Shown here: positions 46,136 through 58,050 of the stretch, one piece after another
Numbering within the stretch: the first letter of the stretch is position 1
Layout of the letters: the number at the start of each line of letters is the position of its first letter
DNA from: Tetrapyrgos nigripes
Lineage: Eukaryota; Basidiomycota; Agaricomycetes; Agaricales; Campanellaceae
NCBI GenBank assembly: GCA_013368315.1
Contig: JAACJM010000009.1
Span: 620,001 to 684,000, forward strand
Direction of reading: 5' to 3'
DNA: 64,000 nucleotides
Notes under the pieces: model-generated
Database searches by the model: none
Told to the model about the DNA's origin: nothing
Seen by the model: the letters and a program-made list of their open reading frames with translations, nothing else
Made by a program: the position numbers and the translations under genes

Positions 46136-48565
46136 ATGGCTCCTGAACCCAAAGCACCCACTAGTGAAGCCGTTGACAACCTTGTTACCCGTCTTGCCCT
46201 TGAAGACACTACACCATGGTACAAGAAGCGTAACCTGCGGATGCTATACTTGATCCTCTTTCCAACGTGTATTGGAGTTGAGATGACCAGTGGGTACGTT
46301 GGCCAGTCTGCGTCGGTTTGACTATCGTGTAACAATCCCCTTCAGTTTTGATTCCTCCATGATGAATGGTCTACAAGCTGTCGATTCATGGAGACGTGTA
46401 AGTCCATGATGTTTCCGTGTCTCTTCGTTCTGCTGATTAAATTTTGGCGTCGTCTCAGTCTTTAATTCCCCTCGCTCAGCTCTTCTCGGTCTCATGTCAG
46501 CTATCTACTCTCTCGGCGCCATTCTTGCTTTACCAGCTGTCCCAATCGTCAATGACTATCTCGGTCGCCGTATGGCAATCATATTTGGGAGTATACTCAT
46601 GGTAATTGGCGCGTCGCTGCAGGCTGCTGCTCAGAATTGTAAGCCTTGGTATCCCATCTCGTGGAGAATCATTTTGACCTCGAAAATTCGCAGTTGCAAT
46701 GTTTATCATCGCACGACTCATTCTCGGACTCGGTATACCATTCGCTATTGTCGCTGCGTCGTCTCTCATTGGCGGTAAGTAGTCTGCAATAAGTCGACCG
46801 CATGAAGAGGGATAAGACTTAGCCAGACCTCCTTAGAACTTTCACATCCCAAAGAGCGGGCAATTATGGGTTCCTTGTTCAACTCTTGCTATTTTATCGG
46901 TAAGTTAATCCGAGGCTCCTTAGATGGCCCATCAACATGCTAACGAAGAAACGGTCTAACGATTCATGTCTTTCACTATCCAGGCTCTATCGTTGCCGCC
47001 GGTGTAACCCTCGGCACATTCTCCATGAGCTCAAACTGGGGCTGGCGTCTTCCTTCCCTCCTCCAAGTCTCCCCCAGCGTTCTCCAAATCGTATTCATCT
47101 GGTTCCTCCCCGAATCCCCTCGTTGGCTCGTCTCCAAAGGCCGATCCGAGGAGGCTTTTGCTATCCTAGTCAAATATCACGCAGAGGGTAACGAAGATTC
47201 CGAATTCGTCAAAGCGGAGTTTATCGAGATTGAGAAGACGTTGGAGTTGGAGAAGGAGAATTCAAAGAGGAGTTGGAGGGATGTGGTTGCTACGAGTGGG
47301 ATGAGGAGGAGGTTGTTGGTTGGGTCTGCGTTGGGGTTGTTTACGCAGTGGAGTGGGAATGGTTTGACTTCGTGAGTGTTTCTGTAATTTTTTTGTCTGG
47401 CTAGTTATTTGTGATTTGTGGGTACGCAAGTGTTGAGCGATATTTCTCCTAGATACTTCCTAGCGCCTATCCTGGACAACGTCGGTATACACGACAACCA
47501 CACCAAGAATCTCGTCAACTTGGCTTTGACTTGCTGGGGCTTTGTCAATGCGACGTTCTTTGCGTTGACTTCTTCGAGATTTAACAGGAGGACTGTATAT
47601 CTGGTGAGTGATGTTTCCTTGACTCACCACTCGATTTATTCATTCCCATTGACTCTGTAACTCTCCTTGATGACCAGTTTGGCACAACCTCATTGCTAGC
47701 TGTATTCACAGCATGGACAGTTGCAAGTGCAAGATTTACAGCAACGGGAGACCAAGCTTCGTCCAAAGCTGTCCTTGCGTGAGTACCTCTCCATAACTCT
47801 CCTTACTGCTGTTCTGTGCTCACATACTGTCCCCTTCGATGATATAGCTTCATCTTTATCTATAGCCCATGCTACAACATGGCGTTTAATGCTCTTACCT
47901 ACAGTGCGTCTCAGTCATTCATTCATTCCATCCATCGTTCCAGGGAGCTTGATTGTTTACTGACTTGTTCCACCAGCATTCCTCGTCGAACTCTTCCCAT
48001 ACCAAGTTCGCGCAAAGGGAATCACGGTATTCCAATGGTGGAGTCGTATGGCTGGGTTCTTTAATCAATTTGTGAATCCTATTGGGATCAATAACGCGGG
48101 TAAGTATTCGCCTTTACTTTAGTATATGTTTGCTGGGCATACTCACTGACGCGTGTCTGTGCATTCATTTAGGTTGGAAGTACTACATCAGGTAAATCAC
48201 AGGACTGAAGACTCTTGACCACATGTTTGACATGTCTTGCCTTTCTTTTTCAGTTACGTCGTGTGGCTCGCATTCGAAGTCATCTTTGTCTACTTCCTCT
48301 TCCCTGAGACGGCGAACAGAACGTTGGAGGAGCTTGCTTTCCGTCCGTATTGTCTTCTCTTCTCTTCTCCATCATTTCATGTTGACTTCATGTTTTTCTT
48401 CTCCCCCGATCATACTTTCGCACAACAGTATACGAAGAAGATAAACTTCAAGAACAGAAGAAACGTGTTGGGGAAGAGATTCAGGTTCAGGACATTCTTC
48501 ACGATCATGACCAGGATGGAGGGAGATCTCCATCGGATGAGAAGCATCATATTGAGCATAGTTGA
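46136..48565 (+). CDS. MFS sugar/lactose-permease-like transporter
   Basis: About eleven exons. Start MAPEPKAPTSEAVDNLVTRL. Helix 1 region FPTCIGVEMTSG joins FDSSMMNGLQAVDSW (the D/N and G of the sugar porter family). LVNDYLGRRMAIIFGSIL-type GRR motif (read VNDYLGRRMAIIFGS), RLILGLGIPFAIVAASSLIG, ELSHPKERAIMGSLFN, WFLPESPRWLVSKGRSEEAF (PESPR), SSRFNRRTVYL, LVELFPYQVRAKGITVFQWW, and the exit motif LFPETANRTLEELAF. The last exon reads LYEEDKLQEQKKRVGEEIQV and ends at 48565. About 510 residues, 12 predicted helices. It is more like fungal lactose permease/LacA-type porters than the transporter at 11.5 kb; the two are not recent duplicates. Expected in the plasma membrane; substrate uncertain. 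Confidence 0.88.
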
Positions 48566-48700
48566 ATAGGTGAAGAGTCGGAGTTGTAAGTTAAGTATCG
48601 ATACTGGTCGGCATCAATGGAAAAGTTGATTGATGCCAGAGTCGGATGGTCGTTTAACGTTCATTAATCGGATGACAAGTAAGACGTACTTCTACTACTC

Positions 48701-48840
48701 GTACGTGGACAAGATTTACTGTGATGAAAATCCACGAATTTGGGTAGATGATAATTGAGATTTGTCTCCTTGTGGTGCAGGCCCGAGTCGCTATTTGCGT
48801 GTACTACAGATGACGGACCCGCGGATGGCAGTACGCTAAG
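48701..48840 (+). repeat. Direct repeat copy 1
   Basis: Runs from about GTACGTGGACAAGATTTACT to GGCAGTACGCTAAG. It aligns by eye at roughly three quarters identity with 48928-49062: shared pieces include ACTGT.ATG.AAA.CCACG.A.TTGGGTA, GAGATTTGT.TCCTTG and GTGTACTA...GACG.</thinking>. Confidence 0.55.
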
Positions 48841-48927
48841 TAAGTACTATGGCTGCACGACGCCACACGCCATCCGCCCTTCTCCTGTCTGCTGGTACTC
48901 CGAGGATGATCTTCCTGATTCAACGCC

Positions 48928-49062
48928 ATGTACAAGATCTACTGTAATGGAAAACCACGGAATTGGGTACGTACTAGTTGAAATTTGTGTCCTTGGGGTG
49001 TAGGCCCCAGCGGCCATTTACGTGTACTATGAACGACGATCCTCAAAACAGTACGCTTGCCC
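48928..49062 (+). repeat. Direct repeat copy 2
   Basis: Second copy of the repeat described at 48701-48840, from about ACAAGATCTACTGTAATGG to AACAGTACGCTTGCCC. The copies have drifted and contain no open frame, so this looks like an old noncoding duplication or a remnant of a non-autonomous element. Confidence 0.55.
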
Positions 49063-49899
49063 TACTACTGTACCATTTCATTCAATCCAGTAGTAATGAA
49101 CGGAGGCCTGAAAAACGCCGCTGGCTTGTAACGTGTAACATTGACAAGTGACGAATTTTCAGACCCAAATGTAACGCTACGCGTTGTTGTCTGCGGACAG
49201 ACTTAAATTGTACGCTTTTTAAGTATCTTAGTTCTCGAAATTACATCCCATTTCCAGCTTGAATACTTACAATCTCTACAGTAACGGCCCCGAACTGATG
49301 AATGTTTAGGTTCTATCTCAAGAACTCTCAATGGACTTCAGGCCTCGGCATTTAGCGCTATGTATCCCGGCGATCTTCCTGATTCAACGTCATTAGTATA
49401 GTACAGTGTCGGCAGCGTGGCTTATATGGACGCGTTAGTGGCGTGTGACTTAGTACTAACCAGGTCCCACGTCCAACGTGTCTTCGGCGCTAAAGACCCA
49501 TCTTCAAGTTCAAATTAATCAAACGCCGTCAACTGCAACACACTATAAAGGATTTTTCACTAGTATCCGCGATGCCACACTCCACTCTATAGCTACTCTA
49601 GATTGGGAAGCGAAAAAAAGAATACTTAGCCAGCCAAGTACTCTCCAAAGTCGCGGGCGCGTGCGGTTACACGCCCTTCGACCTCCCCAATGCTCCCTAT
49701 CCGTCAAAACATGCTTTGGGGTATCTGGAATTGACTATCACCGACTCTGGAACCATCCGGAAGGAGGTGGAGCAGGTCCAAGAAGGACAGGTCTTTCCAA
49801 TTTGGGCCTCCGAACCTAGACTCCCCAAAGAAATGTTTGTTGCATCAAAACTTGAAACTCAATTTTATTTCATATTACTAGGTCTTTCGTTAGACCACT

Positions 49900-51896
49900 A
49901 TGCGGGCATCCAAAGAGATGGGCGAGGTCCCAGACAACTACGTCTCATACACTCTCAAAAATACCAAACCCCTCCCTCCCATCACCCTCCGAACACTTCA
50001 CAAAGAACTTCAATACCTCTCTCTCACCGCCATCACCGTACCTCCCATTGTCAGCCTCATTGGCGCCTACTACGTACCTCTTCAATGCAAAACCGCCATC
50101 TGGAGTATCATCTACTACTTTTGCACCATCCTCGCTATCACAGCCGGGTACCACCGACTCTGGTCTCACCGCTGCTACAATGCCTCCTCTCCTCTCCGCC
50201 TCATCCTCGCTCTCTTCGGCGCAGGCGCAGTCCAAGGTTCCATCAAACGGTGGTCGACAGGCCATCGTTCCCATCACCGCTACACCGATACACCTCTCGA
50301 TCCATACAACGCCAACGAAGGATTTTGGTGGACACATATCGGATGGATGCTGGTGAAACCACGAATTAGACCCGGAGTAGCAGATGTGAGGGATTTAAAG
50401 AAGGATTGGGTTGTGAGATGGCAGCATAGTAACTATGTATCACTGTTGTTGACCATGGCGTTTTTGTTCCCAATGGTGGTTGCGTGGATTGGATGGGGTG
50501 ATGCCATGGGTGGGTTGGTGTATGCGGGGTTTTTGAGGTTGGTGTTTGTACATCATGTGAGTGTTTCGTTTTTCTCTGTTGCTTTCGTCAAGGTATTGAT
50601 GACTATGTATATAGTCAACGTTCTGCGTCAACTCACTCGCACATTGGCTTGGGGAGACGCCGTTTGACGACAAGCACACACCCAAGGATCATACGATGAC
50701 AGCGTTCGTCACTGTCGGTGAAGGGTACCACAATTTTCATCATCAGGTGGGTCTTGCTTCCACTTCCTTGTCTCCTGTCTTGACCTCCATCCCGCTCCTC
50801 CTCTTCTTCCTAAACCCCACGAAACAGTTCCCAACAGACTACCGCAACGCCATAAAATGGTACCAATACGACCCAACCAAATGGTTCATCTACCTCTGTT
50901 CTCTCTTTCGCCTTGCATCAAACCTACGAACCTTCCCTTCGAACGAGATTAAGAAAGGGATCCTGACGATGCAGATGAAGAAGTTGAGGGAAGTGCAGAG
51001 TGGGATTGAGTGGCCTGCTGAGATTAATCGTGGTGGTGACGAAGCCAATGAGGGGTTGGAGATTTGGAGTTGGGAAAAGTGTAAGCGTTGTTCTTGTTCT
51101 TGTTCTCGTTCCTTCAAACCGTTCGCACAATAATATTGACATTGTATTCTTTTTATATGACAATCCAGTCCAATCCACCTCCCTCACCCGCCCTCTCATC
51201 CTTATCTCGGGATACATCCACGATGTGTCGTTTTTCCTCAACGCGAACAACCCTGGAGGAATGGACCACCCAGGCGGACAGCACCTCATCAACAAATTCA
51301 TAGGTAAAGACGCTACGACCGCCTTCTTTGGAGGGGTTTATGAGCATTCGAATGCGGCGCATAATGTGAGTGGGCTGCTTTTCTTTAGTATTGTTTGTCG
51401 GGTGTTTTTGTGTTTTTTTTTTTTTGCGTTGGTGTGAGGTGTATTAGTGAAACATGTGCTGACGAAGCTTGTCCTTCTCTAGCTCCTCGCAATGAAACGA
51501 GTAGCCATCCTTCAAGGTGGACATCCTCATGCGTTGGATATGAAGATTCGCTCCAAGTCCTCTGATTTATCTACTTCAACAACTTCACCAGAGTCGCCCG
51601 CATCGATTCCAGATGATAACCTCAACGACATCGACATGGACACTATCAACATTAGCCGCCTCATTCCTCCTCAACATCTAAAAATTGTGGATTACTCCGA
51701 CTTTGCGGCTTCTCTACATTACCGGCGAAGTCAAAGTAGTAGTGCTTGGGGCAAAACTGGTTATCCTATCCGGACTACACCTGCATCCGTAGGAGGAGGA
51801 GAAGGATGGGACGCCGGGTATGGCAGTACGACTGCAGTTGAGAGTGATGGTAATGAAGGTGGTCATATGGGTGAGGGTGAGGGGGCCCGATTATAA
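49900..51896 (+). CDS. OLE1: Stearoyl-CoA delta-9 desaturase with C-terminal cytochrome b5 domain
   Basis: Five exons: 49900-50556, 50625-50746, 50828-51080, 51169-51365, 51483-51896. ER membrane enzyme inserting the first double bond into palmitoyl- or stearoyl-CoA. All three histidine boxes are present: GYHRLWSHR, TGHRSHHRYTDTPLDPYN and [20 protein letters not shown]. Hydrophobic segments surround them. The C-terminal cytochrome b5 domain has GYIHDVSFFLNANNPGG, MDHPGGQHLINKFIGKDATT and GGVYEHSNAAHNLLAM, with both haem-ligand histidines. Compared with the usual spacing there are about seven extra residues before HPGG, including a second NPGG. A roughly 120-residue Ser/Gly-rich tail follows the b5 domain. 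The start at 49900 (MRASKEMGEVPDNYVSYTLK) is the first Met of the frame and gives a short N-terminus. Confidence 0.93.
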
Positions 51897-52294
51897 GAAA
51901 CTATGGGAAACTCTAGCTCTGATTTGAGGACTGTCGAGACAACTTGAGTAGAGAGGCCTGAGTAAGGGGTGCACCTAATACATCAGTAAAACGGCAAATC
52001 GACTTTTCCCGCTTTTCGGAGCTTTCGGTAACTTTTTCCCGTAAAGCCTTTTGATTGGCTTTTCTGACGGAAGCTTTTTCCGTCTTCTACTTTTTTCCGG
52101 GAGCTTTTTTTGTCTTTTACTTTTTTCCATATGGCATCCACTTTTAAACGACTTTTACCAAGCTTTTCTGGACAACCTCACTTTCTACATGTCAAGTGTA
52201 AAATAGACTCACTGTACCAATAGATTATAATTATACAACACACACACTCAAACCTGCGTTAATATATGTAATTGATTGAGCAAAGTGTATAGTG

Positions 52295-55200
52295 CAGTGT
52301 TGGCCTTAAGGCCTTAATTAAGGCCACCCAAGGAACTTAGGTCCTAAATAGTTATTAAGGGTTTTTATTTAAGGTTAATTTAAGACTATTTTAAGGGCAA
52401 AATATAAAAAGATTCTAATCCTCGTACTCATCTCCTGAACCTGGTAATTCTCCGTCATCTGGTATCTCATCTTCCGCCTCTTGCTGTAGTAGCTCCATTA
52501 GCAATGATTCCTCTGTGAAATTCCGTCTACGAGTCCGCCTCGGCCCTTCTACAGACTCAGATGACTGATCCTCAGTTGCTGCACCTCCAAAAAGCAGCTC
52601 AAGGCTACGCGGTAGCCATTTGCAACACTGATTAGAGCTCTCAGGAAGGGGAGGGGGTATAGAGTTGTCATCTGAATCCTCATCAAAGTCTCTAGCCTGT
52701 TCAATCCATTTCGCCAGCTCATTCCGCCACTTTTTCCGAGTGTTGACAAGTAGAGAGTGTCCATCAGTGAAATCATGGGGCGTTGATAGAATGTGATCAT
52801 AACGAGGAACTTCCAGCAGAGTTTGAACATGTTCTTCGGAATGATTCTTCCTCGGGTCTCGAATATCACGAAGACCATCAGCATACTGCTTTTCTCGCAG
52901 ATTTGAAACAAGCTACAATGATGATCAGATACGTACAAAGCATACTTTAGAGAATCTAGAACATACTTTGATTTTCTTTTGGACTTTCTGAAGCCCGAGA
53001 CGATTTCGCAAACGATCCTTTGTAATCCTGACTCGGGAAAAAGTGACGCTCATTCACTGCAGTGTTCATCACAATAGAAAGAATCATGATGGCAAATTCC
53101 GCAAGCACTGATACTAACAAATTGGTTTTCATGCATTCCCAAAAGAGTATGGGATCAGCATCCTGAGATGTGTTTCGGAGTGAGTGAGGATGGAGAACTA
53201 ATTGCAAATGATACATGTATATCTTCAAGTTGAGCCTTCAAATCATCCCAATTCTTGAAGGGGCCAGTGTGCGCAAAGTAGTGTATGAACGCTGTCGATA
53301 ATTCCTTACGCTGGCATTGCCAGTCCTCGAGGATTTCTTCCTGCTCATCGCTGTCCTTATCAAGCAAAGGACGATCAATCCATTTGTCAAAAAGCTAAAA
53401 TCATGAATTAGTGCGTAGTGTTTTCCATCAGTCAAAAGAAACTTCATACCTCAATAATTAAGAGATGAGCTTGAATAATGTCCAACTCTGCCTTTGGACC
53501 AAAACAAGAAATGAATTCATATGGATTGAGGATAAGTGCAGTGATCATCAGATGCTGATCGAAGCCTTTCCATCGCTGCTCAAGCTGCTTCTGCATTTCC
53601 TGTGAGAGCTGTGATCGTGAAGCAGGAAGATTGCGAAAATAAAGAAACATTCCAACCAGAGCCAGCAGGACAATGTCGGGGCGAGCATGGTCACTTTGGC
53701 AAATATTTGTTGCATAGCAGATTGGTTCAAGATCATTGATCACTACTCAGAGACGACGCCAAAAGTCTTTGTTCTGGATAAGTTCCAGCTGCTCCTCAGC
53801 CTCCTCATGAAGTGCAATGCCTTTAGATCCAGTTTCCTTTCCCACTTGTGCACTGATGATTTCATCATGTTGATTGTAAGCCGCATTCTCCAGTGACTTC
53901 CTGACACCATCTAGCCGAGTGAATGAGATTGAATGAGTGGTCCAACGAGTGAGGTTCGCCACAAGATACTTCAACACCGTTCCAGTTTTCTCTTGCTGAA
54001 CCTGATCAAAGATGACTCGCACATAGCTGTGATTATTGAGCCATCCTATCAATGCCGTTGCTTCTTCTGACGTTTGAGCAGACTCTGGACAAGCTTCAAA
54101 ATAGTCACCAAACACGAGTTGCCCCTATAACGAGTACATGTTAATATAGAAAGTCTATTGATTGAGAAGAACATTCTGATAGAATACTCACTTGATGAGC
54201 ACCACATGGAAACACAAAAAGCCACAGTCTGACATCTTCAAGCTTTGCATGGCCCGCTTTGCTTCCCCCATCATTGTCAGTCCCCAGTGTGACAATAGTG
54301 CATCCATACACCTGCTCTGCCTGGTCAATCATGGTCTGATAAGCCTGGTACATTGCATCTCCATCTTTTCTATCTGCAGTTGCATTGTACAGGTCAACGA
54401 GATGGGGCTTAATTGACGTAGTAAGCTATCTCTCGCTGCTTCGAGCATCTCCAAATACTTACCTTGAAGTCAACAGAAACACTGACTCCAACAAGAGAGT
54501 CCTTTGAGATGTCCTTTACACCATCACAGCTAGGAGATTGGTCAGTATTTACTTTCATTCCCTTCAACACTGAGAAAACTCACATTAGGGTACCATATTG
54601 GTTCTCCAGTTGCTCCTTCAACTCCTCCTCTACATGACTACTCTCCTGGTCCAAAAGTCTATTCCCAAGTACCTTTCAAGAAGGAACAACATCTGCGGCC
54701 CTTGCGCGAAACATCAAGAACAACTTGAGTATCTCAGGGTCCTCCACCCACTGATCTGGCAGACCAGCAGAGGCTGTTGCACGAGTAAATTGAGTCTCAA
54801 TAGCAACCTTCTCTTCTTCAGTGAATGGTAAGTTGATGCCTTTGAAAACTTTGAGCTTGGTCTGATGTGTTTCGATGTGGTCCATGGCTTTGTGTTTCTT
54901 AGATGGTGCTGGGCCTGCTTGATTGTTCTCTTCAGGCTCCTCTGCAGTGCTGCCACTCCTACTCCTCTTCTTACTTTGCTCATCCCTCTGAAGCTCCTTA
55001 GCCTTCTCTACTGCAGCTGCTGATGCATTCTCACAAGCCTTCTCTCCACCAAGTATGTGTGCAACCATTGGAGCTTTTGTTCCTAGTACTGACCTGGCTT
55101 TCTCACAGGCTGCAATAGATAATTAGATAGCATTATTGTACAGAATGTCAGGCTATGCACCAGTCTTGAAGCTGGTGTCGTCTTCAAGTTTGAGAGTGTC

Positions 55201-55550
55201 TGAATCTGTGAGTTGGGGTTTTGACATATGTTTGCGTATGCAGCCCAGGCAATGGGCATGGTATTGCGAAGAGTTGGCCTTCTTGCCTTCCCAGAAGAAT
55301 GCCCACATAGGCCCTTTGCCTCTCCCCATGTCATATGTCGCAGTTTGCCATGTAGAGGTATAGTCCCTCTTTAGTCCTTCTTTGGTTCCTCTTCAGTCCC
55401 TCTGAAATGTTCGCTTTGTGACTCTGCACTGTCACATTTATTTAAGGGCTAATTAAGGCTTAAATTCTGAGGAGCCTGAAGTTAGGGCCTAATTAGAAAC
55501 CATTTTAAGGCCTTAACATAATTAAGGGCTAGGCCTTAAGGCCAACACTG
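52295..55550 (-). mobile_element. Complete hAT transposon
   Basis: Terminal inverted repeats of 20 bp, CAGTGTTGGCCTTAAGGCCT, match perfectly at 52295 and (complement) at 55550. They are flanked by an identical 8-bp target duplication GTATAGTG at 52287-52294 and 55551-55558. Subterminal regions are rich in TTAAGG/CCTTAA. An 8-bp duplication, a CAGTG terminus and the encoded transposase together identify the hAT superfamily. Perfect repeats and duplication suggest a fairly recent insertion, but the transposase is broken. The element is inserted in a minus-strand coding-like stretch of the outer element. Confidence 0.93.
52415..55329 (-). pseudogene. hAT transposase, inactivated by in-frame stops
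   Basis: Minus strand, several exons. It begins MGRGKGPMWAFFWEGKKANS with a BED-type finger (W...F..., HAHCLGCIRKH). Then come a Lys/Glu-rich segment, a catalytic-core region (TIVTLGTDNDGGSKAGHAKL, DVRLWLFVFPCGAHQ, WTTHSISFTRLDGVRKSLEN, CYATNICQSDHARPDIVLLA) and the C-terminal hAT dimerisation block DADPILFWECMKTN followed by AIMILSIVMNTAVNERHFF. It ends GSGDEYED at 52415. Two TGA stops interrupt otherwise continuous frames, at 54676-54678 after ADVVPS and at 53747-53749 after DFWRRL. Both sit where CGA (Arg) would fit the flanking sequence, consistent with C-to-T decay. No trans-acting product is expected from this copy. Confidence 0.8.
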
Positions 55551-55559
55551 GTATAGTGT

Positions 55560-56552
55560 ACTGGATCTGACTGAGTTTCCTCAGACGGCACTATAATAGC
55601 AGACAGGGGAGGAGGGACATTTGGAGGTACTGGCCCTGACTGGAGACGAGCCTCTGTGAGGACTTAAAGAAAAAAATTTTTGATGTAGCTGCAACTTTGG
55701 TAAATCCCAGTCAACTGTACAGTTCAGGTCACATGTTGTGTTGACCTTCAACTGCGCTTACGCGTCCAACCTTTCACTGCACTCATCTCATCACCTGCCT
55801 TTGGTGCCTTTCTGATGGTAAATGTGTCTTTTTTAAAATCTTTGTGACAGTGCTAAATGCTCTGTTGTTTTCCATAACTCAGTTCTCAGCTCAGCCGAAT
55901 GTTTGCAATGTGTCAGTTGGGGGATAACAAGGGATAGGTGCATACTTTACCCTTTGCTTGTCCTTCAACATGTCTGACTTGTCCCCTCTAGTCTGGTGTG
56001 CTGCATACTGAGGTTGTGTAATCTGTTGGAAGAACAGTTTGCAGTGTGTTTCCTTTAAACTTTTTTGACAGTGATAAATACTAATGCAGAAACTTTCCTC
56101 TTCAGGCATAGGATGAATCTTTTGAAAGGAGCATACTTGTTTGGTAATAGGCTGTTTCTCTAGTAAGTGCTCTTAGCACACAGAATACAATCAGAAAAAC
56201 CTATACGATTTGTTTTGCGAGCGTATCTAGTAAGTAGAATACTCTTCAATTTAGTCCACAGTTTGGAGATCTTTTGGGGGATTTTTGTAAAGGTTTGCAC
56301 GAAGGCACACACAAAGGCTATTGCCACAAAACACACAAATGCACGAAGGCACACACACAATATCAGTTCAACCAGTTCAATTCTATTTGAAGGCGCCAAT
56401 GCCTTAGACACAGTTTCCAAGTCTTGAGGACACAAGTTATAAACAAAAAAACAACCAACAAATATATTCAACACTGATTTGACCAACACTTGTATGTTTA
56501 GACTCCATGCGAGTATGATAAGTTTGTTTAGAAGCTCTTGTCCGTGTTTCAC
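55560..56552 (-). pseudogene. Gene fragments of the outer element
   Basis: Coding-like minus-strand pieces: ARLQSGPVPPNVPPPLSAII then VPSEETQSDPVHYT at about 55640-55555, where the reading runs straight into the hAT target duplication; and ITQPQYAAHQTRGDKSDMLK followed by DKQRVKYAPIPCYPPTDTLQ at about 56020-55890, preceded by an AG acceptor. A further minus frame at 56160-56552 is hydrophobic and includes a repeat of GCACGAAGGCACACAC-type sequence. I do not recognise the protein. The simplest reading is the tail of the outer element's gene, disrupted by the hAT insertion. Confidence 0.35.
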
Positions 56553-56569
56553 AGTCTCTACCGCTAAAT

Positions 56570-58050
56570 AGGGAGAATCCTGATACTCTACAGTCCGTTG
56601 CTTGGGTAGCTACTAGTAATACCTGGTCCTTTTATACTACTCGTAGCTACAACTATACAGTTTTACATTTCTTTTCAATGTCTGCTAAAATATATCAAAG
56701 AAAACAGAAAATCTACTCTAACCGCTAGTCCGTGAGCGTAGTAACTACTGGATCTAGTAGGTACCTTCTAATTAGCGTATACAGGAAACTTGAATATTAT
56801 CTAATTTTCGTAGTAAGGATTTCTCTGTCCCTTGCTCCACTCTCTTTACTAGTAGGGTACTCTCTGGTACTGGTGGCTGTAGCCTACCTGACTCAGATAG
56901 CTCCACTTATGACTACACTTCAGAATACCACTAATCCTCTGGGTTTAGGGTAGTTCCCGTATCTAGTCTTTGCCTCTCGTCCTTATAGTATTGAATGTAC
57001 ACCTATCCCTTTACACCGCTAGTTTAACTTGTACACCACTAATCCGAGTCCAGCTCTTCAATAGTAATGCTTAAGCCTTCAAACTAGCGTAGTATACCAA
57101 AGGATAGTACCGTACTCATCTTTAAGACACTAATCCGTAGTGATCTCCGGTAAGTACTGCTTTCGGTAATACTTATGCCCGAATCAGTAATCCCGCTAAT
57201 TTGGATCTCCTTACGTTTGTGACTTCGCAACACTTTTAGATACTTAGTATTGTTGCTGCTAGTCCATCCCTTGTGTACCATCTGAAAGCTATGGATTCTA
57301 GCTTTCTATTGATATAACTATTGTGCCACTTTTCTATCTTAACCATCTGTAGATATGCACCGCAAGTTTGTATACATCCGGGTTAGAATCCCGAATATCT
57401 GAATTGTCTGATGATGACGTGTCCTTTCGGATCTAGTGGTCTAAGCCTTCGATCTGGGTTTGTAATGCCAACACGTACCCGTGAATAGGGGCGTTTCTCC
57501 TCCTTCTCTATCCCTCGAGTCGTACTAGCGGTATTAGGCCGCTATAGCAGGTTTGTTAAGTCTTTGTAGACTTTGTAGTTAGGTGGGTCTGCTACTATAG
57601 CTGTATCCCCTAGTATGTATCTGTTATAATACTCTGAACAAGTCTTATTTTTATCTGTAAGTATTGACCATTAACATCCCTTAGGTTATACACCTAATTC
57701 CTAGTACTTTGACTAGCAGTTCGGGACTCACTCTAGTCCTTATTATCCATTTAAGAGTAACTTAGACCTGTATTAGTGCTAGTTTTGGGTTATTAACCGC
57801 GAATTTGTACAGCGTATCATCAGTAAGTCAGCTTTCTCTTCACAACCCAATATCAAAACCTAACCTGCTGTGTACGTTTAGGATGATGGGATCTACTTTC
57901 ATTGGTTGGCGTGATAGTATTGTATGCAGAGGTGGTTGGAAGGGCTCGTCTATAGTACCAACTAGCAACACTTTCCATTCCATGTACCATTTCATAGCTC
58001 TTGTAATAATATCTCTTTTAACACACTAATATTAGGAATCTGAGGTATGA
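56570..58050. other. Stop-rich, CTAG-rich degenerate stretch
   Basis: About 1.5 kb with stops in all frames and no gene. CTAG occurs at least 15 times against about 6 expected, and TAGT/ACTA are also very common. Short coding-like remnants remain on the minus strand (for example LVKRVEQGTEKSLLRKLDNI near 56800-56860). Probably a heavily decayed mobile-element interior. Confidence 0.4.

Larger units (their letters stand above)
48566..49899. other. Intergenic with diverged direct repeats
   Basis: No gene supported. Holds two copies of a roughly 135-bp noncoding repeat (annotated separately) and a third partial match (GATCTTCCTGATTCAACG at about 49372, also at 48906). Promoter of the desaturase lies at its right end. 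Confidence 0.5.

Noticed and set aside
49478..49819. Plus frame containing DYHRLWNHP, resembling the first desaturase histidine box
   Set aside because: The true box (GYHRLWSHR) is inside the desaturase gene at about 50150. No other desaturase features occur here, so the likeness is chance.
56160..56552. 130-codon membrane-like minus frame as an independent gene
   Set aside because: Composition is driven by T-rich and CA-repeat sequence inside a decayed element; I keep it only as part of the element remnants.
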